DNA of 64,000 bases from Oasisia sp. SBJ-2009 (lineage: Eukaryota > Annelida > Polychaeta > Sabellida > Siboglinidae), in assembly GCA_964017155.1 (NCBI GenBank), contig OZ024862.1:27084933-27148932 (forward strand), given 5' to 3'. Below are positions 47,001-58,659 of the stretch, piece by piece. The notes under the pieces were generated by a model. The model searched no databases. It had not been told where the DNA came from and saw only the letters and a list, made by a program, of their open reading frames with translations. Both the position numbers and the translations under genes were made by a program. How positions within the stretch are numbered: position 1 is the stretch's first letter; every line of letters begins with the position of its first letter.

Positions 47001-50000
47001 AAAGACAAAATTACACCCACTGTGATACATTTGAAGTATAATTGAAACATGGTCCACGTATTTGAATAACATTTCAAAAATTGTAATGTATTTGAAGTGT
47101 ATTTTAATTTAAAAAATGGCAGTGTATTTGTATTTTAATTGAACATTTATATTTGTATTTGAATTGAAATCTAGAAAAGCAATGCATTTGAATTTGATTT
47201 GGTTGTGTTGTATTTGTAGTTGATCCCAAAATGTGTATTTGGACACAACCCTGGATCAAAATAATTCCAACACAAATGACACCAAAATAAACAGTATAAA
47301 ACAAAATGGTTATAAAACATAGTGTTTATGGCAACACTGCCAACATCATCAATACTATGACCTGATAATGATACATATGACATCTTGTCTGAACACTGTG
47401 ACTTCTGTGCACAATCTCTGCAGGCGTGTGATTTCTACAACATGTGCATGTGACAAACAGCAGCAGGGAAGAAACCCATCTAATTAACTTTTCAAATATA
47501 TAGCATGTACCTGGGGATTGTACCTTTTGTACATATGCGTATATTGTGTCATCGCTTAGTTTGTGTGCAAGTCAATCTTCCTGAACAATCTGTTACTGGC
47601 AAATCAGAATGATTATGTCAACTATCTGGAAAAATAATACATTATTTGTGCATTTATCTATCCACTGGTGTGTGCGTTGGTCATCTATCATTAGTTCTCG
47701 CAGAGAAAGAAAAGTGTACTTACTCTGTCCAATGCGTACACATCTCAATGCTTTTCTTTTTCTTGTATGTGCCTGGCTTACATGGCTTGCATCCTACAAC
47801 ACAGCAACAACAAAGTAAAATCTTGCATGATGTCATGAAAATGCTTGGTGCTACCAGGCCTTTAGATGACAAGGACACCCAACGAAGACATGGAAACAAC
47901 AGATCAAAGAGGACATGTATGGGTCATTACTATGGCTATGGCCCTAGATCACGCAGAGTGGAGGAGGACTATGCTGACCCCTTGTAGGTAGGGATAAGGG
48001 CCTTCAAGGTGAACAGTGTAACCCTGTCTGGTTTGCCCCCTACAAGTACTACACAATAACAACAATCTAACCCTGTCTGGTTGGCCCCCTACAAGTACTA
48101 CACAATAACAACAATCTAGCCATGTCTGGTTTGTCCCCTACAAGTACTACACAATAACAACAATCTAACCCTGTCTGGTTTTCCCCCTACAAGTACTACA
48201 CAATAACAACAATCTAACCCTGTCTGGTTGGCCCCCTACAAGTACTACACAATAACAACAATCTAGCCATGTCTGGTTTGTCCCCTACAAGTACTACACA
48301 ATAACAACAATCTAACCATGTCTGGTTGGCCCCCTACAAGTACTACACAATAACAACAATCTAACCCTGTCTGGTTTGTCCCCTACAAGTACCACACAAT
48401 AACAACAATCTAACCATGTCTGGTTGGCCCCTTACAAGTACTACACAATAACAACAATCTAACCGTGTCTGGTTTGTATAAGTACAATACAGTAACGAAA
48501 AGTAACTTGCCTTTATATAATAAGGATACACAACATCCGTGCGTGATAACTCATCACAAATGTCCGCATCAGGCGGATCAAAACACTGCAAGTTTCTAAT
48601 ATCAGTGCTCCAAAGTATATGTCAATTTTTCGTAGTCTCTTGACAGTAATCTCTTGTCTAAAGTGAATCATTAAAGTCATTTGGAGTAATTCATTTTCTA
48701 TATTTTTAGTTTGTCTGAAAATGCAAGTGTCCGAACATGTCGTCCATCATTAAGGCAAACAAAATGGAACATACGACATTTCTCTTCACTAATCATTCTC
48801 AGTGAGCTTATGCCAAGGTTGGGTTCAAAAACACATTTTGGAATCAAATACAAATACAACTTGGCCAAATCAAATACGTTGCTTTTCCAGATTTCAATTC
48901 AAATACAAATTTACAATTCAAATACATTGCCATTTTTTTAATTTTATTTAAATATGATTCAAATACTGGCCCGTGTTTCCATTATAGTTCAAGTGTATCA
49001 TAGTGGGTAGAATTTAGTCTTTGGCTTGCATATACATATTTGAACCCAACCCTGGGGCCTCATGCCCTATGCAGTACACACCATTCTCTGTGAGCTCATG
49101 CCCGATGTCACATTCCTTGTACCAACAGCTTTTGGGGTTCTTTTGTTTCTTTCGATCCCAGAATCCCTCTTCAAGATCACACATGCAGACGTTGTCGGAC
49201 ACTAAAGTCCCATTCATCTTGATTGTCAAACCTACAAAGTAAAACACAACACATGTGTCCACCATTCAGTTTACAATCAAATAAAGTAAGTTGTCGCGAG
49301 ACTGTTAGATATGTCTTCTTTGCCGTTAGCTTATTCTTGCATTGACAATGCAGTATATTCCCAAGTAAGTGTAAATGTGTGAAAAAGTTTTAATTTCTGT
49401 ACAAAATTAAACATGGTGATTGCACAGACTCACATAATGATGTGTAAGCTAGAGACTGCCTGGATATTGGACGCAAGGTTTAGGATGTTTACATGACCCG
49501 ACACCAATTCTCTGAGGACCGAGTCCTGTCACTGCTTCATCAGTTGAGTATAAAATGGCTGTGTTTCACTGTCGCTCTGTGATGTCTTTATAATAATGAT
49601 ATTAGTGACTTCTCATGTGCCAATATCCTCGACAATCTTGCCATCACAAACAGTGCGCGAGTTGTCAACGGATGGGTGAAAGTGCTACAAAGTTAAGGAC
49701 AGGCAGCTGAGCAGTAAACTACAGCTGTCTGGGATTTCTTGATAGAATGAGCATTGAATAGAGATCATTGTTCTTAGTGTGTGCCTGTTGTTCTTACCTC
49801 TGATACTTGGACACTGTCTCCGTTTGTAACATGGAATCATGTCACTAGACTTTGATGTCGCTGGCATGAAGTGGGTCTCTGGACAGGATACGCACTGACT
49901 GGTGGTGGCATCTTTTTCATCGCACATCTTCCCTACCGTACCTGTGACAGACACATTTATCACACATATGGCTACACTTATATTTGGACGACAGTGTAGT

Positions 50001-53000
50001 ATGGCTCAATTACATGCAGCTTTGGTTTCACGGTTACCATTGGATGAATGTTTTTCTTTAAAGGGAAAACAAAGGCAACGGTTTGGTGATATGGGCCTAA
50101 TAGAGCTAAGAAAGACTAACAATTTCCAACCTCAATCACATTTTTAACGTCCGCGGTTTAGCAGAAAAAAATTGTAGAACATATATCTATAGAAAGTCTA
50201 TGGAAAACGCCATTTTAGAAAAACAGTGACGTATGAGACTCGCCGCCACTGATAGGTGGTTGTCGTACTACTTCTTGGCAACTCCGTCGGGTGGCGCTGT
50301 GACTTTGCGCTCACAAAAGAGCGTAAATAATAACATGGATTTCTTCGTCTGACGGAAATAGCACGGATTCAGATGTGGCTGGATATAGATTTCAGCCACA
50401 AAGACAAAGGCCTGTGTTGTCAGTCAGACCAGATGTGCGTGGTGGTGAAGACCCAAGGGAAATTGAAATGACGAGAAGAGAAACAACCAGTCCAGAGGCA
50501 GACACGGCATCGACTGGTGTCAACAATGACATGTACTGTCCGACCTAACCATGAAAACGACCGCCAGCAGCCGCCAAACTTCTCATCACTTGTCTTACAT
50601 ACATATACATACACTATGTTATAAAATAAAATCACTTGCATTCCTCTAACGAAGAAAATTCACAAAAGTAACTCGATCGCAGATCCCGACGGCAACTCAG
50701 GATCTTCGGTTACGGTAACATCGCTATAAAAGTTAGATTTACACAAAATAACGTTAGGCGGCGCGGTGGTGCGCGCGAATATTTATAAACTTTATTTACT
50801 GCATTAGCACGCGCGAAATAGTTTAATTAATAAAGTAATAATTAATTATTATCATTACAAAGATCTTCAGAAAATGTTAAGTTTTCTTATAATATAATTA
50901 TAATATTTCTTTTCTTATAGCGCCAAATCCATAATTGTTTGTGGCGCTTCACAATATGATGTTATTAAAATATATGCAATAAGAAGAATGCTACCCACAG
51001 GTAATATTAAAAAAAAAAAAATGCATGTGTTTGCATAAAATTACGTGTTGTTCGATGATGTCACATTGTTAATTTTCAGAATATTTCTATAAACATCCTG
51101 CGTGTACTGCAAGCATGCAAGCTTATATTATATAAACGATGTTTTTAACAATGATAACGAAACAATAACATATTATTATTTTTGAATGCTCCAAAACCTT
51201 CTTTTTCTACCACCATATATTTCCCATATTATATTCATATTCTGCTTAAATTTCAGTGATTTATTGTCCCGATAATTAATACAGTGTTTTGTCCAAAAAT
51301 AATTATTACTACATATCTGGTGGTGGAAATATAATTCATGAGTAGAAAAATGTATAGCTTCAAGAATATATTCTTAAGCATACTGTGTGTATGTGCTGAA
51401 TGAAAATTATTGTTACGTCGTAATTATTTTACCATCTTAATTATTTATTACCTTTACACTAATTTACCACTATTGTTGTTATGGAATTTGTATGGGTTCT
51501 TTTTAATACTGATAGGTCACTTAGTTAATTACATAGACACACATATTTTCATTATTTATTTTGAAATATTATCTGTGGGTAGTATTCTTCTTATTGTATT
51601 TTTAATAGCAGTATGTTGTGAAGCGCCACAACCAATTATGGATGTAACGCTATATAAATAAAATACTATATTATAATAAAACTTATAATTTCCTGCAAAT
51701 CATAGTGATGATAATAATTAATTATTACTATATTATTTACAATTAATTAAACTATTTTGCGCGTGCGAATGCAGTAAGTAAAGTTTATCAATATTCGCGC
51801 GCACAAACGTGCCGTCTAATGGCATTTTGTGTAAGGCTAACTTATATTTGCGATTTTACGGTACCGGCCAGCGGTCATCGTAATTGCCGTCGACATCAGC
51901 GCGTTTGTTTTATGGATTTTCTTCGTTAGAGGAATGCAAGTGATTTTATTTTATAACGTAGTGTATGTATATGTATGTAACATACGTTAGGATAAGTTTG
52001 GCGGCTGTTGGTGGTCGTTTTGATGGTTAGGTCAATCAAATTGGGTCGTCTTGGATCGGCGCTGTGTCTGTGACTGACCCAACGAATCCACCGAAACACT
52101 GTTTCAGTTCTGCCCGATTCAAAGGTTAACAAGAAGATATCTTAGTGATACTGTCTTTCACTGTACTGTTACCATAAGTGTATGAGGAACAGTGTGGCAT
52201 ATTGCTGTCGCGATTTCGTGGTAAACCGACGTAAGGCAACTTTTAGCGTACCGCTTGGCTCTCTGTTATGACAGCTGAACCAGCAGACGACTCTCTGACG
52301 TATTACTTTTCCAAACTGCTGGGTTGTGATTGGTTGCAAGGTCCAAGATGGGCCGGTTCATGGTGTCGGTGATTTAGCTAGATTTCCCCACTTTAAGACC
52401 ACTTTCTGAGGTAACCACTAAGGTGAAAAATTGGATTGTAGATGCAAATGATTAGCTAGTGTAAACTCTTTTGGGTGCATAACACTAAACTGTTGCCTTT
52501 TTTTTCACTTTAAGACCCAGTGGTGCATTTCAGGATAAAAAGAAATAAATACATAAAATATAAAACTATACCTAATATAATCTGGCACTTATATGTTTAT
52601 GAATCCCAACATTCCTATGATTCAGTTCTTTCACAAACAACTTGCATATGTATAGACCATTGGCAGTACTAGTACTTGTGATCAGAATTTACTGGGCTCA
52701 TGTGTTCACATGGTCATGCAATGGGTATATCATCAACACCCATCAAAATCAGATTATACAAATGCAACACCAACAATATACTCAACATAAGTATTAAAAT
52801 TAAACTCATGATTAAAGTCATACTGGGTTTCCTCAAAACACATCTGGTTGATTGGTTAGGACAATTGACTATAATTTTATGATAAAAATAATTGACATTA
52901 GATGCTGACGATCAACCTACCTCTGGCACATCTGTGTTCGAGACAGCATCTGGCCACTCCGTCCATTGAGATATGGACAGTGTTTCCTGGTTGCCCACAC

Positions 53001-56000
53001 TGCTGACCATTGTAGTAGTCGTTCACTACCGCAGTGATGCCCGGAAAGGCAACCTGATGGGAACACGCAACATGCACACCTTACAACATGCCACATGCAA
53101 CAGTCATTATCTAAATAATCATTAAACAAGATTGTCTGTTCCATTGCAATCAGCAATGCCTGGATGTTAATTATTAGCAGGATGTTCTGTCTGTCATTCA
53201 GTTGTGTTCAAACAGCATAAACACGACAAATATCAACAGGTGTGGTATGTTTAACATAGCCTGCCTCTGCAATGCTGCTAACAGAGGATGTTTAAAATCT
53301 CAATGTTTTTATAATCTCAACACAGCAACTGAGAAATTCATACTGCAAACAGTTTTGTGAAAAACGTCAACATATTTATTCTCGTATTACAATTTTCAAA
53401 CATGAAACACAAGCAGCCATGGTTATTGATGTTAGTGCAACAGTCCTGACTGTCTACAATTTAGCAACAATCAAACATGTACAGTATATCAAAAAATTTG
53501 TTTAGTGTATACATAATGGTAGGCTATCAAATAGTACGAAATACTTTCAGTTTGATTTACACATAATTATAGATTTAACAGTGTAAAGTCTGTGTTAAAC
53601 TGATTCAGTAATTCTATATTATAATAAATATTAGAGATGTCTGACTTGCAAGAAACAATGACTCAGATTTGTATCAACCATTTCAAGATGTGGAATAAGC
53701 TGGTTCAAGGCTGGTGCTTTCAAGTTAATTTCCGACTGATAGGTTCCATTTGCTGTCTTGTTTTCATTTCTGTGTAGTACAACTATTTTTACAATTACCT
53801 GCATCAAACACAACCAATGATGTCATTATTTTCCCCCTTTTAAAGAACAGTTATATTTTAAATCCTAAAAGTTACAAATTATATTTACACCAACCCTAAA
53901 AATGTCACAACTGTCCTCATTATTATCATACATTTGTATGCTTCTGGTAGGAAGGACTAAATGTGCAGATTTGAAGTTGAATTAAGCTCTCTATTCAAGA
54001 GACAAACTGTTCAGGTGGTAAACATCCACAAACATCACACAGTGTCCTGGTTTGTTTTGTTTTGGTGAGGTCTTGATTAACACATTAAACTGTTCATGAG
54101 TAGTGTTTATGAATAATGTAATTGATCATGTTATCAGTTGTAAACACAGACTACATGGAGTAAGTGGACCAACTGACTAAACTGTGCCAGGGACTATTAT
54201 TTTTGTCAGTCACCAATTAATTATTAAAGAGAATGTGGCCTGGCCTTGGTTATTTATTTGATCAATACAAGGTATATTGTATTTATAACATAATGAATAA
54301 GCATGTAATGTATACAATAATTACTTCTCCCTGCCTATGCCATAGATAGCTAACTCACAACATATTAATCTGTAAAAATGGTATATAATATTAAATAGGA
54401 ACAACATTAAAAAGAAATGCCATAATACCAATGCCATGTCCAAACACAAGATTATCTAGAAATAAAAGTTCACATTTAAAGAAAGTTTCACTACTTAAAT
54501 AAAAGTAAATGAAATCAGTACTAGAAATCAAGAAATCGTAGAGACAGGCAATATTGTAAAAACTTAAATAGGACTATGTTTTGTGAATGAAATTTGTGTA
54601 AACTTTCACAATAATCATTCACATAAACAAATATGTTTATAAAAGAATCGTCTAATACAAGATTTTACACACAACTCCATTAAAAATGCAATGGTGGGTA
54701 TTAACCAGGTATTAGACTTGGGTTATGGGAGAGGGTAAGGCGGCTTTATCTATGTACGTATACACCATATACATCTGCACACTGAAGACTGCACCACATC
54801 TATAAGGCAATACCTGTCATTATACAGGGACCTGCATTCTGAATCTCTTGAAAATGAAATGTATTTATCCTATACAAAAATTTGAAGGTGTCATTTTTCA
54901 AACCAACAAGGAAGTTTGTGTAAACTTTCATAATTCTAAGGTGTCGTTTTTCAAAGCAACCTAACAAAGTGCTCCCTGTCGTATTATATTCATACACAAC
55001 TACATTAGGTCTCTCTACACAACTGACAATGACTGGTTGCACTTCATTCGTCTTGCATGAACCCAGTGAGTTAAGATAGTGATCTGACCTGACAGCCTGA
55101 CTGTGCCAGCAGCTGTGGTCTAGCCAGGGATGGTGAAATGTGACTGACAGACTATGTCAGACTTGACTGACTGCAGCTAATTCTTTCTGTGAAACTGATC
55201 AGTAGACTGCAGTCTGATGTGTTGGCGACAAATCACTAACAACCCTGCCACGTAACTGAATCTAGGCCAAGTGAAGGAGCATCTTCTGGAACTTAAAAGG
55301 GTCTCGTTTTTGCAGATGTCCAATATTCTGTACATGTACTGTCATCACGGGGTCAATTCCATTCTGGAAGTGGAATTGATCTCAGAAAGATGGTTGGTAC
55401 TGGAACTGATTTTTGAAATGGAATTTAATATTTTGCTACAGCAGATGTGACCCAATGAACCTGACATAGTTGAGTGATGTTGCATGAACAATTTTTTTTG
55501 AATAAGACTATTTATTACAGAAAATATACATATTTTCAACTGCAAAGTGTATACATTTGATTGTGTTGCCAATGTTTCTATAATTAGGGTGTTATGTCAC
55601 AAGTAGCAGATGTTCCCTCCAATACACATGTGTGATATGTCATTATTTTTTCATGATAGCGAAAAGAAAACAGTCAGCGCAGTTAAAGAATAGAAAAGTA
55701 GAATATAAGCACGAATCACAGGAATACCATTTTCATGTAAAAAGGCATCATGATTACAGTGAAGAATGTTAATTCACCAATATTGGTTAATAACAACAAG
55801 GTTTTTAGTTGATGTGAAGAAAGGATAATTATAATGCATTGTTTTGATTATATAATATATTGCATAGCTTAACACCAGTGTCTAATTAATGGCTTTATAT
55901 AACATGTTAGTTCTTGAAATTGGAGTATGCCATAGTTCAGCATGTGTCACGTATTTGTGAATTTCATTATTTCTATTAAACATGTTCTTGACAATCTCAT

Positions 56001-56341
56001 ACATAAACAGAATAACTGCATATTCATATTTTTCTTAATGGTCAATAACCTCTTGAAATAATGTTTTTGAAAGAAAGACGTGGAATTGACCTTTTAACTG
56101 GCAATTTAGTGCATGAGATTACCATAGAAAACAGTTTATTTATATTGAAGTTCCATTCTTTTGACGTTAGTTTGAATTATTACTGATGAATGTACAATTA
56201 CATTATTTAAACACTAACATCAGCAAATATTTTGTAGCAATGTGAATTAGCTAGAAATAAAATTATTTACTTTAATGAAAGTTTCACTACCTAATGCAAA
56301 TCAAAAACAACCAAATAATATAACCAATTTAAATCTAGTAG

Positions 56342-56399
<58 letters not shown>

Positions 56400-57888
56400 T
56401 TTTTAGATTGTACTAGTAATGAAGGAACCTTACAGAAACATGACATTGTTAAAACTTAAATATGACCCAACTTTTGAAGGAGGTTTGTGTAAACTTTCAA
56501 AATAATATAACTTTAGACATTCACATAAATAAATGTGTTTATCAAAAGATTATGAGAAAGTGTATACATATACATATTATAGTTTGCATACTAAACACTG
56601 CATCACTCACACAAACCAATATGCCACAAAATAAATGATTATATATATATCTGACATTGATTAAATTCATTAATCAGTGTACTAACAATAAAATATTATA
56701 ATGTTATACACCAATTAAAACTGACAAAGAAATAAAATTAGTCAATAAATTAATTGTAAAGTAAGTCCTGTAAAATAAACCAGTAAAACGTTTAATGGAC
56801 TGCACAAATAAATAAGATACTAAAGTTAATAAATGAACTGTAAATCCACTCAAGTCATGTAAAATTGTTCAGTGTGGTGTTCGATGGCCTGTTTAACTAT
56901 AAATCGTCTCATTTGCTAGCACCCATCTCATCTGTGTAATACATAATGACATAGTTATCTCAATGCTGTTCATGGGCTGGCAACTTTCCACTGGTCCCTA
57001 GTCATAAACCACAGGCACCACTAAGCCACAGGGTTGACAAGTACATGTCACCAGGCAAGACCCAACCTCCCTATCACTCCCATACCCATACCCATACACA
57101 CACCAAACACATGCGCACATACACAGCTTCATGTCACATGACCTAGTGGACAGTCACTGAGTACACACTACTCGATATCAATTAATATCGAGCTCTGTGC
57201 GCATAATATTATAATCAGTGACAGCTGCACCTGCTACACTAGCCAGGCAAACATGGCCGCTGCAGATGGGTTGAAATAAACAAAAACAGCCAACATCTCA
57301 TGTTTCCAATACTTGTGCAACATTTGCTCATTACTCAAACAAGTCTAACTAGAAAACAAGCATGCAGATGCTCTCATATTACACAACTAAAAATTGAGAA
57401 GATGTCATCTGAGCAAATGTGCTAGTATTCAATGCTAAAATACCCATTCACTATTTCCAATCTGTAATGCAAGATAGAACTTGTGAATTATAGATCGTTA
57501 AGTCAAATGCTTTACTACAATACTACTACAGACATTTGTGTATTTAAGCAACAGACACCCCGAATAGTGACAGCAGTGACATCGGGCAGGGCATGAATGG
57601 ATCGTTCATGACCCTCAGCGACCCTCATTTGCACGCGGGGTCACCGATTTTGGTTCCTCCGATGAAAGATTGTGCATACGCCCGAAAGCAAGTCATAATT
57701 ATTGATGACTAACCCTCTATTGTAGTCCTACAGCACCGATCGTGCTGTAGTTGTTCAAAAACTTAATCTGCTCAATCTGTCTGAAGTGCATCTGCAATTA
57801 CGTGTCGAGTTACGCCAGTCATCACTAGGGGCATTATTCCCCACAACCACGGCACTGGCTGTTTTTGTGACCGGGCTGTAAAACTCAT
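41462..57888 (-). CDS. TNF receptor superfamily member with RHIM-like tail, 11 exons
   Basis: Exons on the minus strand: 57814-57888, 52921-53053, 49798-49941, 49082-49231, 47724-47793, 44590-44678, 44283-44328, 43585-43691, 43079-43219, 42233-42367 and 41462-41565; 1194 nt joined, 397 residues, all junctions GT-AG and in phase. Residues about 12-34 are a hydrophobic signal peptide. Eighteen cysteines (44 to 211) form TNFR cysteine-rich repeats, best seen in CKPCKPGTY..CTHWTDC. Sites N124, N204 and N213 fit N-glycosylation. One transmembrane helix spans 237-263, followed by WRKQ. The 134-residue tail has no death domain; it has YETI..YKGL spaced like an ITAM (305-320), SVEE (possible TRAF-binding type) and, at the end, LHMQYGDNNEIGI (381-393), like a RHIM. 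Signalling partners are inference. Confidence 0.9.
41640..41830 (+). pseudogene. LINE ORF2 C-terminal fragment
   Basis: The plus strand reads DWNRLPADCVGASSMNVSK, the standard C-terminal WNxLP motif of CR1/jockey-like LINEs. The 3' part (AAAGCCAAAGGGGCTTCCTTG) recurs in shorter form at 45158-45225. It lies in intron 10 of the receptor gene, antisense. Confidence 0.65.
42028..42248. repeat. Tandem array of a splice-donor region, unit about 42 bp
   Basis: Five copies of ATTACCTGTGGCTGAGAG joined by GGGGTTTGTATTGTGAACTA. On the minus strand each unit reads CAGCCACAG|GTAAT, the exact end of exon 10 with its donor; the genuine one is the rightmost, at 42233. Confidence 0.95.
42233..42367 (-). CDS. 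TNF receptor, exon 10 (acidic tail)
   Basis: Acceptor TTCATCCAG, donor GCCACAG|GTAATT, phase 1 to 1. It encodes GEDEASSDSVEEDAQPYDD and TPPIPKNSTP, an acidic then Pro-rich linker. Its 3' end with donor is the founder of a tandem array downstream. Confidence 0.9.
43079..43219 (-). CDS. TNF receptor, exon 9 (tail, tyrosine motif)
   Basis: Acceptor TTTGCTGTAG, donor TACAAAG|GTGGAG, phase 1 to 1. It encodes TQPYVAMNGVNGIQSD and DSYETIQSPTDHYVYK; the second half-site YKGL is completed by exon 10. Confidence 0.9.
43585..43691 (-). CDS. TNF receptor, exon 8 (transmembrane)
   Basis: Acceptor GTGTTTACAG, donor ACTACAG|GTATGT, phase 2 to 1. It encodes VLYIVAGVMGCVALIAIVIA followed by IIVILFWRKQ: a full transmembrane helix with a basic stop-transfer end. 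Confidence 0.94.
44013..44084. repeat. (CACG)n/(CA)n microsatellite
   Basis: About a dozen GCAC units followed by a short CA run, in an intron of the receptor gene. Confidence 0.97.
44283..44328 (-). CDS. TNF receptor, exon 7 (stalk)
   Basis: A 46-bp exon; acceptor CTGTCTGTCAG, donor AACAACAG|GTCAGT, phase 1 to 2. It encodes ASTNRDVNNNKRNN, an Asn-rich juxtamembrane stalk. Confidence 0.8.
44590..44678 (-). CDS. TNF receptor, exon 6
   Basis: Acceptor TGTTTCCAG, donor AGCACAG|GTGAGA, phase 2 to 1. It completes WTDC and encodes CSAIGLSYGPNGNTSYDPGC, with two N-glycosylation sequons. Confidence 0.92.
46090..46345. repeat. Duplicated intron segments
   Basis: CATTGTTCATTGATATTGTC at 46100 recurs at 46436, and the block at 46205-46345 (AAAATAATTCCAATGCCACC and on) recurs at 47255-47400. 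The second pair flanks the element at 46575-47253 on one side, giving an uninterrupted reference. Confidence 0.85.
46575..47253. mobile_element. MITE with CAGGGT inverted termini
   Basis: The left end CAGGGTCGGGTTCAAATATG and the reverse complement of the right end (CAGGGTTGTGTCCAAATACA) form imperfect inverted repeats. The flanks GATAAAATTA and GATCAAAATA look like a decayed duplication of 8-10 bp, and 46205 shows the uninterrupted GATCAAAATAATTCC. The termini and flank length suggest hAT. Confidence 0.7.
47724..47793 (-). CDS. TNF receptor, exon 5
   Basis: Acceptor GTGTTGTAG, donor TGGACAGA|GTAAGT, phase 1 to 2. It encodes CKPCKPGTYKKKKSIEMC then THW, the most TNFR-like stretch. Confidence 0.93.
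47988..48475. repeat. 49-bp minisatellite
   Basis: About nine copies of CCCTACAAGTACTACACAAT followed by AACAACAATCTAACCCTGTC and TGGTTGG. Copies differ at fixed positions (CCCTG/CCATG, TTGG/TTTG), suggesting a two-unit higher-order pattern. Confidence 0.95.
48814..49054. mobile_element. Short MITE of the same family next to exon 4
   Basis: It starts CAAGGTTGGGTTCAAAAACA and ends TATTTGAACCCAACCCTG, so the ends are inverted repeats close to those of the element at 46575. It is 241 bp and ends 28 bp from the exon 4 donor of the receptor gene. The flank at 48797-48813 (TCTCAGTGAGCTTATGC) resembles part of exon 4. Confidence 0.75.
49082..49231 (-). CDS. TNF receptor, exon 4
   Basis: Acceptor ACTTTGTAG, donor GAGAATG|GTGTGT, phase 1 to 1. 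It encodes NVCMCDLEEGFWDRKKQK and CWYKECDIGHELTEN, a further cysteine-rich repeat. Confidence 0.92.
49798..49941 (-). CDS. TNF receptor, exon 3
   Basis: Acceptor TCTGTCACAG, donor ATCAGAG|GTAAGA, phase 1 to 1. It encodes KMCDEKDATTSQCVSCPETH and MIPCYKRRQCPSI; the CxxCP-type spacing is typical of TNFR repeats. Confidence 0.93.
50062..52509. mobile_element. Non-autonomous DNA transposon with TTAA target and inner long inverted repeat
   Basis: The left end AGGGAAAACAAAGGCAACGG follows TTAA (50058-50061). The reverse complement of the right end is AGTGAAAAAAAAGGCAACAG, and TTAA follows at 52510-52513. TTAA duplications point to Kolobok or piggyBac type. Inside, about 50550-50985 and 51595-52040 are long inverted copies (for example TTCCTCTAACGAAGAAAATT against its complement), with a GC-rich block GCGCGCGAATATTTATAAAC. 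A broken frame at 50337-50560 could be a transposase or captured-gene remnant, not identified. Confidence 0.75.
52921..53053 (-). CDS. TNF receptor, exon 2
   Basis: Acceptor TTCCCATCAG, donor GCCAGAG|GTAGGT, phase 0 to 1. It encodes NGQQCGQPGNTVHISM and ARCCLEHRCAR, the first cysteine-rich part. Confidence 0.9.
53054..57813 (-). other. Intron 1 of the TNF receptor gene
   Basis: About 4.8 kb, AT-rich. A diverged repeat pair occurs at about 54470-54670 and 56270-56560 (GAAAGTTTCACTAC, GTTTGTGTAAACTTTCA). A (TA)n tract lies at 56344-56398, and a CCCATA run at about 57077-57100. No supported exon is seen; a frame at 53631-53813 behind a CAG lacks TNFR features. Confidence 0.5.
56344..56398. repeat. 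(TA)n microsatellite
   Basis: Perfect TA dinucleotide tract of about 54 bp in intron 1 of the receptor gene. Confidence 0.98.
57814..57888 (-). CDS. TNF receptor, exon 1 (signal peptide)
   Basis: ATG at 57888-57886; donor ACTGGC|GTAACT gives phase 0. It encodes PWLWGIMPLVMTG, which continues with VAFPGITAVV in exon 2 to form a typical signal peptide. An upstream in-frame ATG at 57966 would add 26 residues. It is the least certain exon because intron 1 is 4.8 kb. Confidence 0.6.
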
Positions 57889-58655
57889 GAAAAACCAGTC
57901 CCAAAAGAAATAGATTTCGGCGGCTGAGAGTGACAGAAATTGATTGTTAGCAGATTGACAGGACAACTGGCTATTATAGATGCAGAGACAATACAGGTGT
58001 ATAAATAACCTTCAACAGAATCAAGGTTTAACATGCAGCTTATTCGCCATTTGTGAACAGCAACAGTGCCTAAGAAGACACTAGAATTATAGTTTGGGGG
58101 TAACCAAGTATAATCTGTATTTGGCACACCAATATAACCTTTATCAAATTAAATGACTGAATTCCCATTGATGCATCGCTATCTAAGCATGCCTGCATAT
58201 TGTCACATATGCATCTTTACCTCATGCTTGAAATATACACATACACACACATGTATATAAATATACAGACTGTATAATATATATATATTATCATAATAAA
58301 TAATATTTATATATAGGCCTACTTCGTGAACAACAACATGTGTACTGTATCGTTAGTGTACTTTGTTATATTTAATCTTAACTGTATGTGCGCACTGCGC
58401 ATGTATACCAGTTTATGACAAGGCAGGAAAGGAAAAACGAGACAGACAAATGTGACCTTTTTTGCTATGACATCATTGTCTTGCTTGTGATTAGGGCAAT
58501 GTGACATATACATACATATTCAATCAATCATTCTTCAGTATTCCCACAGAAATACCCAAAATTAAAGGCATGGAGCTAGACCACTGCATGCTAAGCATGT
58601 GGTGGTTTTGATGTAAGCATGGTAGACAGGCATTTAATTAAATTGATCTGATGAA
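57889..58655. other. Upstream region of the TNF receptor gene
   Basis: Contains the likely 5' UTR and promoter by position only. A small TA patch lies at 58276-58290. No TATA box or factor site can be defended. Confidence 0.3.
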
Positions 58656-58659
58656 CTTA

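Noticed and set aside
53631..53813. Possible extra exon of the TNF receptor (frame after GATGCAG)
   Set aside because: It has no cysteine-rich pattern, ends in a stop, and exons 1 and 2 already join in phase without it.
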